Of a stretch of 64,000 bases of DNA, positions 58,188-64,000 are shown piece by piece. Position 1 is the first letter of the stretch, and each line of letters begins with the position of its first letter. The position numbers and the translations under genes were made by a program. Below the pieces are notes generated by a model that did not search any database, was not told the origin of the DNA, and saw only the letters and a list, made by a program, of their open reading frames with translations. This DNA comes from Candidatus Baltobacteraceae bacterium (GTDB lineage: Bacteria > Vulcanimicrobiota > Vulcanimicrobiia > Vulcanimicrobiales > Vulcanimicrobiaceae), in the NCBI GenBank assembly GCA_035502855.1, contig DATJTX010000024.1, positions 172,605 through 236,604 on the forward strand, read 5' to 3'.

Positions 58188-59972
58188 TCACAAGGGCGTC
58201 ATGGCTGCCATCGAGCGTTCCAGATCGGCTGCGTGCTCGCGCCACCGCCGCGCCTCGACCATGGCGTAACTTCCGCCGGCGGCGCGGCAGAGCCGCACAA
58301 GCAGCGCGATTTCTTCGGGATCGGGCAGCGCGCCGTCGCGGCGGTTCCCGAAGAGCGCGAATCCGATCAGGTCGTGCTGCGAGATGATCGGGATCGCAAG
58401 CGCCGGCGCCGTGCTGCCTTGCGGAAAGCGGTCGTCCTGGATCGCCACGTCCTCGAGGACGATCGCGCGTTCGAGCGATCGTAACGTCGTCACCAGCAGT
58501 GAATCCTCGCCGATCTCGGATGCGTCACGCGCCGACCATCCAGCAGCGGCCGTTCGCCGGAACGGTTCACCGCCGGCGACCCGGCGGAACACCGCCGCCG
58601 ACTGCAGGGCGAGGATGCGCGGCGCTTCGGCGGCCACCGCATCGTCGACGAACGCGTCGGTCGACGCGAAGTCGAGCGCCCCGATGCGATACTCGATACG
58701 TTTTTCGGCGAGGTGCCGCGCGCGGAACACCACCCGATCGATCAGGCGTTCGGTGCGGCTGTGAATCCAGTTCAGCGCGACGCCGAAGCCGATCGTGACC
58801 AGCGCTTCGACCGCGAGCGCGAGCCGCTCTTCGCTGAGGATGCGGTTCGTCAGCCAGTCGACCAGGCTGACGACGATGACGACCAGCGCGGTCATCACGC
58901 CGTAGACCAGCGTCCGATTCAGTGCAAACCCGATGTCCAAGACGCGATGGCGCAGGATCGCATAGCCGAGCGCAACCGGCAGCGCCGCTTGCAGCAGCAA
59001 ACAGACGTCGGCGCCGGCTTGGATAACTGTGCCGAGCTGTTGCGGCGCTCCCAAAAACCCGCCCGCCCCGAGAATCGCGACGTCGAGAACCGCGAACGCG
59101 GTATAGCCGATGGCCGCGACGAGCAAACCGATGAGCACCCATGCGATCCGGCGCCGCTGCTCGCCGCTGCTGCGTTGATAGCCGATCGCGGCGAAAACGA
59201 AGACCAGCCCGAGTTCGATGTAGAGCGACCATGCGTCGAATCCACCCCACGTAAGGAATACGAGAGGCTCGTAGATCATCTGAATGCCGATGACGACGAC
59301 GGCAAGAAAGAAGATCGTGTCGGCGGCGCGAGCCGTCATGCGGGCCGCCGGCGTCTGCGGTGCTTCGGGGAAGCGAACGACGAACGGAAGGAGCGCGCAG
59401 ATCGGCAGTCCCGCATTCACGAGATTGAGCAATGCCGCCACGGCTCCGAACAGCGGATTCGGTATCCACGAAAACTCGGCGATGAACGGAAAGCTTTGCC
59501 CCGCGCCGGCTCCATAGAGGACGAGCGCAGCCGTTGCAAGCGATGGGCGGCGCGCGACGATCAGCGCGATGATCAACAACGCGACCGTCGCCCCGGCCAG
59601 CGTTGCCGCGATCCAGTCGGTTTTGAGCGGAAGTATCGTCTCGCGCTGCGCGTGCAGTGTAACGCTGCGAGGTTGACCGGAGCCGATTATCGTGACGGTG
59701 AGCGGCGTCCCCACCGGTGACCGGTCGACCTGCAAGCGGTAGCGGTCGGATAAGTTGAGCGCGCCCAGGTCGACGACGTCGCCCGGACGGATCCCCGCGC
59801 GATCCGCGCTCGAGCCGGACACGACCCGCGTCACCCGCGCGTTCGCGCCGTCGGCAACCTTCGCCACGCCGAAACTCGTATGCTCGACCGGTGCGAAAAA
59901 AGAACCCCACGTCAGCGCAAGGATCGCAAGCGTCACGGCGGCCAGGAGATACCCGACGGCCGGCCGGTTCAT
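58188..59972 (-). CDS. PDZ - multi-TM - GAF-like membrane protein
   Basis: A 594-residue protein. Residues 30-110 are a PDZ-like domain on the outside (VTRVVSGSSADRAGIRPGDV). About eight membrane helices follow (120-390). The cytosolic end (about 420-590) begins with a DHp-like helix (HSRTERLIDRVVFRARHLAE) and continues as a GAF-like domain (APALAIPIISQHDLIGFALF), but no kinase, cyclase or phosphatase domain follows. A sensor lacking its own output is likely. Its ATG overlaps the selenoprotein stop (ATGA). Confidence 0.72.
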   Translation of the reverse strand: MNRPAVGYLLAAVTLAILALTWGSFFAPVEHTSFGVAKVADGANARVTRVVSGSSADRAGIRPGDVVDLGALNLSDRYRLQVDRSPVGTPLTVTIIGSGQPRSVTLHAQRETILPLKTDWIAATLAGATVALLIIALIVARRPSLATAALVLYGAGAGQSFPFIAEFSWIPNPLFGAVAALLNLVNAGLPICALLPFVVRFPEAPQTPAARMTARAADTIFFLAVVVIGIQMIYEPLVFLTWGGFDAWSLYIELGLVFVFAAIGYQRSSGEQRRRIAWVLIGLLVAAIGYTAFAVLDVAILGAGGFLGAPQQLGTVIQAGADVCLLLQAALPVALGYAILRHRVLDIGFALNRTLVYGVMTALVVIVVSLVDWLTNRILSEERLALAVEALVTIGFGVALNWIHSRTERLIDRVVFRARHLAEKRIEYRIGALDFASTDAFVDDAVAAEAPRILALQSAAVFRRVAGGEPFRRTAAAGWSARDASEIGEDSLLVTTLRSLERAIVLEDVAIQDDRFPQGSTAPALAIPIISQHDLIGFALFGNRRDGALPDPEEIALLVRLCRAAGGSYAMVEARRWREHAADLERSMAAMTPL

Positions 59973-60466
59973 GCGTGCTCCAACATCTCGCGCATCGGCG
60001 GCAGATCGCCGGGATGCGCGCCGCGATGGAGCCAGCGGATCGTGCCGCTCGCATCGATGATGGCGGCGCCGGGCAATTGCGCACCGTCGGCGAGTTTGGT
60101 CGCGCCCCAGTTTTGCGAGAAACCCGCCGCCTTGTTTTCCGCGCGCCGCTTCTTCAACGCCTTATCGCTGAAGAGTTTGAGCAGATTGTAATTTTCCAAA
60201 CCCATCGCGCGATAGGTGCGCTTGTCCTCGTCGCCGATGCACAGCGCGGCCGCGCCTTGCCGGCCGCAAAACGCTTCCGCCTTCGCCTGCGAGCCGATCG
60301 TCACGAAGCGCACGGTAATTCGCCGGTCCGGATGCTGTTGGTCGAACTCACGCAACTGCGCGAGCGGTTCTTGGAAGAACGTTCAACCAACGTGTCGCAG
60401 CCACACGATCAGCGCGGGGAGCGGTATCCCCAGCGCCGCCACCTCCGGCGGCAGCGGGTCACCCAC
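59969..60466 (-). CDS. SelL-related/AhpC-TSA-like redoxin, a selenoprotein (in-frame TGA at 60385-60383)
   Basis: A 165-residue redoxin if the TGA at codon 28 is read as selenocysteine. The start is a GTG at 60466 overlapping the transglutaminase stop. The N-terminus reads PLPALIVWLRHVG-U-TFFQEPLAQLREF, where homologues have Cys in the same FLRHFGC context, and the rest is a thioredoxin-fold AhpC/TSA-like domain (PGAAIIDASGTIRWLHRGAH). A strong SECIS hairpin surrounds the TGA. The second redox Cys is a Phe, so it is a one-selenol enzyme. Ordinary gene calling would begin at a TTG at 60355 and lose the active site. It probably reduces peroxides or disulfides. Confidence 0.85.
60340..60388 (-). 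promoter_or_regulatory. Bacterial SECIS element
   Basis: In the mRNA the stretch containing the UGA (60388-60381, GGTTGAAC) pairs perfectly over 8 bp with 60347-60340 (GTTCGACC). Inside it, CTCGCGC and GCGTGAG (60364-60347) form a hairpin with loop AGTT that presents the G-U expected by SelB. The loop lies about 25 nt after the TGA, within the usual 16-37 nt range. Both stems are complete in the coding sequence. Confidence 0.82.
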
Positions 60467-61541
60467 TCGCACTGTGGATCTCATAGACGAAATGCGCGGC
60501 ATCGAGGCTGTCGAGACGTTGGCCGTCGACTTCGGCTTGCGGATACATCAGGAACGGCACCGGCTTGCCGCTCGAGCCGGGCAATGCGATGTCGTGTCCG
60601 TCGTTGTAGGCCACGTAGTTCCCCTCCCACGCGCCGAATAGCGTTTCGCGCGCGTCGATGACCTTGGGATTATTCGCGGCAAGATTTCCGGGCGGTTCTT
60701 CCAGGATCACCTTGCGAACGTCGGCCGGATCCACCGGCACCCAGCCGTAATCGGCCAGATAGAATTCGGCGCGGCAATGCTGCGCCTTGGTGATCGTGGG
60801 AGAATTCGCGCCCAGGCTTTTGTAACCGAAGCGCGAGGGCGCGACGCGAACGCCGAACAGATCGCGAGCCGGAATTCCGGACGCGCGCGCGAGCCCGACG
60901 GCCAGTCCGTTGATGTCGGCGCACTTTCCGCCCAAGTCACCGGTCTCCAACAAGAAGTCGATGTTGCCCAACCCGCAGCCGCGCACCGAGGCTTTGCGAT
61001 ACGTGTTCTCGATGATCCAGGCGTAGATGCGGCGCGCCTTTTCGAGATCGCTCGTCGCACCCGCCGTGATCGTATCGGCCGTCTTTTTCACGATGCCGTC
61101 GGTTGGAATAAACGTCGTTGCCGCGAGGTAACGTTCGCGCTGCGCCGCCGCCAGCGCAGTGGCCCTGACCGGACGCTGCAGATCGACCGCGAGATCGCGC
61201 GTCGAGGCGTAGGAGGTGACCCGCAGCGTGCGCGCGGCGCCGTTCTCCGGAAAGCCGGCGGGCCACTGCGCGTGAACGAATCCCGCGCCCCAGATGGGGT
61301 CTTTCGCGACCTGAACGATGGCGGCATTGCCGCTCTGTTCGCTGCGCAGCGGCTTCATCCAACTCGCCTGCGTGAACGAGGGAATCGGAACCCATGCCTG
61401 CACCGCGCCTTCGCGAGAAAACGAAAGGTCGGTGACGAGCCGGAACGTACGCCAGGCGCCAGGTGAAGGTGCGAACGGATCCGTCACGGAGGCCGTTGCC
61501 ACCAGCGCGGTTCCTCCATATAGAAATTCGCTGCGATTCAT
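60459..61541 (-). CDS. Secreted transglutaminase-like protein
   Basis: A 360-residue protein with an N-terminal signal (FLYGGTALVATASV). The transglutaminase core has its Cys-His-Asp triad: Cys in GDLGGKCADINGL (about 212), His in AQHCRAEFYLADYG and Asp in PVDPADVRK. The family includes periplasmic cysteine proteases and cross-linking enzymes. It is the first gene of a three-gene operon with the selenoprotein and the PDZ membrane protein, each coupled by stop/start overlap. Confidence 0.85.
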   Translation of the reverse strand: MNRSEFLYGGTALVATASVTDPFAPSPGAWRTFRLVTDLSFSREGAVQAWVPIPSFTQASWMKPLRSEQSGNAAIVQVAKDPIWGAGFVHAQWPAGFPENGAARTLRVTSYASTRDLAVDLQRPVRATALAAAQRERYLAATTFIPTDGIVKKTADTITAGATSDLEKARRIYAWIIENTYRKASVRGCGLGNIDFLLETGDLGGKCADINGLAVGLARASGIPARDLFGVRVAPSRFGYKSLGANSPTITKAQHCRAEFYLADYGWVPVDPADVRKVILEEPPGNLAANNPKVIDARETLFGAWEGNYVAYNDGHDIALPGSSGKPVPFLMYPQAEVDGQRLDSLDAAHFVYEIHSASG

Positions 61542-61632
61542 TGCTCGAGCCTCCGCTTAATACTCCGTGCAGCTTCTTCATCGTCCGTTAATATCCGGCA
61601 TGACCGAAGGAGCGCTTCTCGAACTCGACCGC

Positions 61633-63330
61633 ATGAAACGCCTCATCGTTGCATGCTGCGCGTCGCTCGCGCTGTTGGCGCCAACCCTCCCCGTGCCGGC
61701 ACAAGAACCGCCGCCGGCGCCGCAGATCGATCCCGCACTACTCGCGCTCGTTCGCCAAAAGATCAAGCACGTCTTCGTGATCTATCAGGAGAACCGCTCG
61801 TTCGATTCGTATTTCGGCACCTTCCCCGGCGCCGACAATCTCACGACGACGATGGCGCAGACGCAAGGATTTCGCCAGTACGATCCGCTCGGCAACCAGT
61901 GGGTCACCCCCTTTCGCATTACGACCCCGGACACCGCCGACGCGGATCATTCACGCCCCGCGCTCATCACCAAGAGCGACGGCGGCCGCATGGATCTCTT
62001 CGTGAGTACCGAGGAGTTCGGACTCCTGGCCAGGGGTTATTCGCGCGAAGACGCGCAGCGCGTCGGGCTGCTGACGATGGCGTTCGAGGACTGCGATACG
62101 GTCCCGTATCTGTGGATGTACGCCCACAACTTCACCCTGTTCGACCACTTCTTTCAAGCGATGTACGGTCCGTCGACGCCCGGCAACATCGACCTGATCG
62201 CGGCGCAAACGGGCCAAACGCAATGGGCGCGCCATGCCGATGAGCAAGTCGCCGCTAATTCCACCGGGCCCGGCGTTCCGGTCGTGAACGACACCGCGCC
62301 GAGTTTCGGGCCGTACGGCAACGGTTCGAATCCGGTTCCGGGAACGGGACAGTACGATCTCACCTTCGCGACCCTCATGCTCTCCCTCTCCGGTAAGGAA
62401 GCCGTCCACGCCAAACGCGACAACGACGACATCAAGGACGATGTCAAGGACCTCATACAACAAGGGCACGACGCGGTGCCGTGGGGCTGGTATCAAGTCG
62501 GGTATTCGTTTCCGAAGGGCCGCACCACGAACTTTGCGTACGTCACGCACCACAACGCGGTGCAATACTTCGGCTACTTGCGCGAGAACCCGTACTACTG
62601 GAGCGGCGTGCACGACGTGCGCGAACTGATCCCCCGGATCGAAAACGGCACGCTCGGTGATCGCGGCGTGATCTTCGTCAAGGGCGGCTACATCGATCCG
62701 TTCGGTTTCAAACCCGCCGACCCCAATCCGTACGTGCAGACGTATTTTCAGGGTGACGACGATCACCCCGGGTATTCGGATTCGCAAGTTTCCGAGGCGT
62801 TCGTCGCAAAATTCGTCAACGCGATCGCCAAGAGCAAGTACTGGAAGGACTCACTGATCCTCATCACCTGGGACGATTCCGAAGGGTTCTACGATCACGC
62901 GGCGCCGCCGCAATTCGAGCGCTGCCCCGACGGTCATCCGTGCGGTGACGGACCGCGGGTACCGGCGATCATCATCTCGCCCTTCGCCCGCGATCACGCG
63001 ATCGATCACGATCTGGCCGATCACACCTCGTTCGCCAAGATGATCAGTAAGATTTTCGAAACGCCGCCCCTCGCCACGCTTCCGGACGAAGCGCCGTACA
63101 TGCCGGAAGGTCCGCGTGACACCAACCTCGCGCTCTCGGATCTGCTCAGCGCGCTCGATCCCGAACGGCTCTCCGGAACGAAAGCACCGATTCCGGCGAG
63201 TGCCGCGATCGTCGACGACATCGGTGTCCCGCCGAAAATGTCGTGCGCCTCGCTCGGCATCCGTCCCGACGTCATTCCCGGCGAGAATAAACCGCCGGCC
63301 GGCTTCGCCCCGCTCACACTGGAGCACTGA
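61633..63330 (+). CDS. Secreted phosphoesterase (phospholipase C/acid phosphatase family)
   Basis: A 565-residue protein from the ATG at 61633, where a signal peptide begins (LIVACCASLALLAPTLPVPA); an earlier ATG at 61600 adds 11 residues. The family motif IYQENRSFDSYFGTFPG (about 49-65) holds metal-binding Glu-Asn, with later LILITWDDSEGFYDHAAPP and DHTSFAKMISKIFE. Such enzymes hydrolyse phospholipids or phosphomonoesters outside the cytoplasm. It lies next to the phosphate permease gene, so a role in phosphate scavenging is plausible. Confidence 0.87.
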   Translation: MKRLIVACCASLALLAPTLPVPAQEPPPAPQIDPALLALVRQKIKHVFVIYQENRSFDSYFGTFPGADNLTTTMAQTQGFRQYDPLGNQWVTPFRITTPDTADADHSRPALITKSDGGRMDLFVSTEEFGLLARGYSREDAQRVGLLTMAFEDCDTVPYLWMYAHNFTLFDHFFQAMYGPSTPGNIDLIAAQTGQTQWARHADEQVAANSTGPGVPVVNDTAPSFGPYGNGSNPVPGTGQYDLTFATLMLSLSGKEAVHAKRDNDDIKDDVKDLIQQGHDAVPWGWYQVGYSFPKGRTTNFAYVTHHNAVQYFGYLRENPYYWSGVHDVRELIPRIENGTLGDRGVIFVKGGYIDPFGFKPADPNPYVQTYFQGDDDHPGYSDSQVSEAFVAKFVNAIAKSKYWKDSLILITWDDSEGFYDHAAPPQFERCPDGHPCGDGPRVPAIIISPFARDHAIDHDLADHTSFAKMISKIFETPPLATLPDEAPYMPEGPRDTNLALSDLLSALDPERLSGTKAPIPASAAIVDDIGVPPKMSCASLGIRPDVIPGENKPPAGFAPLTLEH

Positions 63331-63376
63331 CAGAGGAGACGGAGCAACTGTCATCCCGCGGGCAAGAACCGGGTGT

Positions 63377-63997
63377 CTAGCGCTGGCGGTTGCCGCCGAG
63401 TTTGTATTCGACGAAGCTGCGGGCGAGCAGATTCGTCAGGAAGACGAAGATCATCAGCAGCGCCGCGGCCGCATACGCGAGCTGGTGCGATTGCTCGAAC
63501 GGCTGACTGATGTAGGTCCACACCACGTAGGTCAGGTAGCCGACCGGCGAGTGCGTGAGCGCGAGGTTGGGCATGTAGTTCGACCAGCCGGCGGTGTAGA
63601 TCAGCGGCGCCGTTTCGCCCAGGCCGATGCCGGTTGCAACCAGTACGCCGGTGAGGATGCCGGGCAGTGCAAACGGAAAATTGATCGACGAAATCACCAT
63701 TGCCGGACGCGCGCCCAGCGCCACCGCGCCTTCTTTGAGCGCGGTCGGCACGTTGGTGAGCGCGACGTCGGCAGCGCGCACGACGTAGGGCAGCATGAAG
63801 ATCGTGAGCGCGAGCGCGCCCGCGGTGAGCGAAAACCCCCAGCCGGCGATCTGCACGAGCGCGACGTAAAGAAAGTACCCCACGACGATCGAGGGGATGC
63901 CGGCGAGCACGTCGACCATGAAGCGGATCACGCGCTGTCCCCACGGCGGCGCGAACTCCACCGTCCACAAGGCCGTTCCGAGGCCCACGATGACCAC
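63377..63997 (-). CDS. pstA: Phosphate ABC transporter permease PstA (5' end outside window)
   Basis: The visible 206 codons cover most of PstA: GIPSIVVGYFLYVALVQIAG, the EAA-type cytoplasmic loop VPTALKEGAVALGARPAMVI and the helices GILTGVLVATGIGLGETAPL and YVVWTYISQPFEQSHQLAYA. With PstC it forms the channel of the high-affinity phosphate importer. The frame is still open at the window edge, so the true start probably lies beyond 64000. No pstB follows it; the next gene is the convergent phosphoesterase. Confidence 0.9.
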   Translation of the reverse strand: MVIVGLGTALWTVEFAPPWGQRVIRFMVDVLAGIPSIVVGYFLYVALVQIAGWGFSLTAGALALTIFMLPYVVRAADVALTNVPTALKEGAVALGARPAMVISSINFPFALPGILTGVLVATGIGLGETAPLIYTAGWSNYMPNLALTHSPVGYLTYVVWTYISQPFEQSHQLAYAAAALLMIFVFLTNLLARSFVEYKLGGNRQR

Positions 63998-64000
63998 CAG

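Noticed and set aside
1..64000. CRISPR array, rRNA genes or insertion sequences
   Set aside because: No regularly spaced repeats, no rRNA-like conserved stretches and no transposase gene were seen in the window.

Overview
The window is GC-rich and densely coded, from a motile, diderm (outer-membrane) bacterium. It carries a flagellar operon with P- and L-ring genes, an autotransporter with a C-terminal barrel, and an Omp85-like protein. Most genes sit in tight operons with 1-4 nt stop/start overlaps, and TTG or GTG starts with good Shine-Dalgarno sites are common. An Eremiobacterota/Vulcanimicrobiota-like lineage would fit the mix, but the sequence alone does not prove the phylum.

Layout. 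1-6.1 kb: flagellar rod/ring operon on the minus strand (flgB, flgC, fliE, then flgF, flgG, flgA, flgH, flgI, flgJ and the start of a further gene). It is interrupted between fliE and flgF by a palindromic repeat and a folded RNA leader. 6.1-12.5 kb: ABC exporter, DUF4870-like membrane protein, cytochrome c plus photolyase, acetyltransferase, and an ECF sigma factor with a membrane anti-sigma factor fused to a TonB-like domain. 12.6-20.4 kb: two molybdenum-cofactor operons (aldo/keto reductase-queG-lipoprotein-like-moaA, and HAD-small ORF-moaD-moaE-hydrolase-moeB), separated by an hsp20 gene under a CIRCE-like operator. 20.5-28 kb: an ATP-grasp-like protein, class V aminotransferase, phoU, and a C4 acyl-CoA set (hydroxyacyl-CoA dehydrogenase, crotonase, thiolase). 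28-38 kb: DUF2249-Crp regulator, ada, coaD, rsmD, M16 protease, recG, panE. 38.9-43.1 kb: five tRNA genes among membrane and hydrolase genes. 43-45.3 kb: thioesterase, asparaginase family protein, propeller-like protein.

45.36-47.08 kb is the most unusual stretch. A tRNA-Val gene has its last 20 bases repeated exactly 1.6 kb downstream. The DNA between the copies is much lower in GC and holds one compact operon of four coupled ORFs, ending in a SEC-C zinc-motif protein with a HEPN/DUF5677-like body. No integrase is present. It looks like a very small, non-autonomous tRNA-integrated element whose cargo could be a defence gene.

47-58 kb: Omp85-like protein, ferritin-like di-iron protein, two SDRs, DoxX, a secreted Asp-nucleophile hydrolase, two divergent XRE regulators, a globin, two converging VOC paralogues and a 1074-residue autotransporter. 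58.2-61.5 kb: an operon of transglutaminase-like protein, a redoxin and a PDZ/multi-TM protein. The redoxin reads through an in-frame TGA set in a textbook bacterial SECIS fold, so it is a selenoprotein that standard gene calling truncates. 61.6-64 kb: secreted phosphoesterase and the 3' part of pstA.
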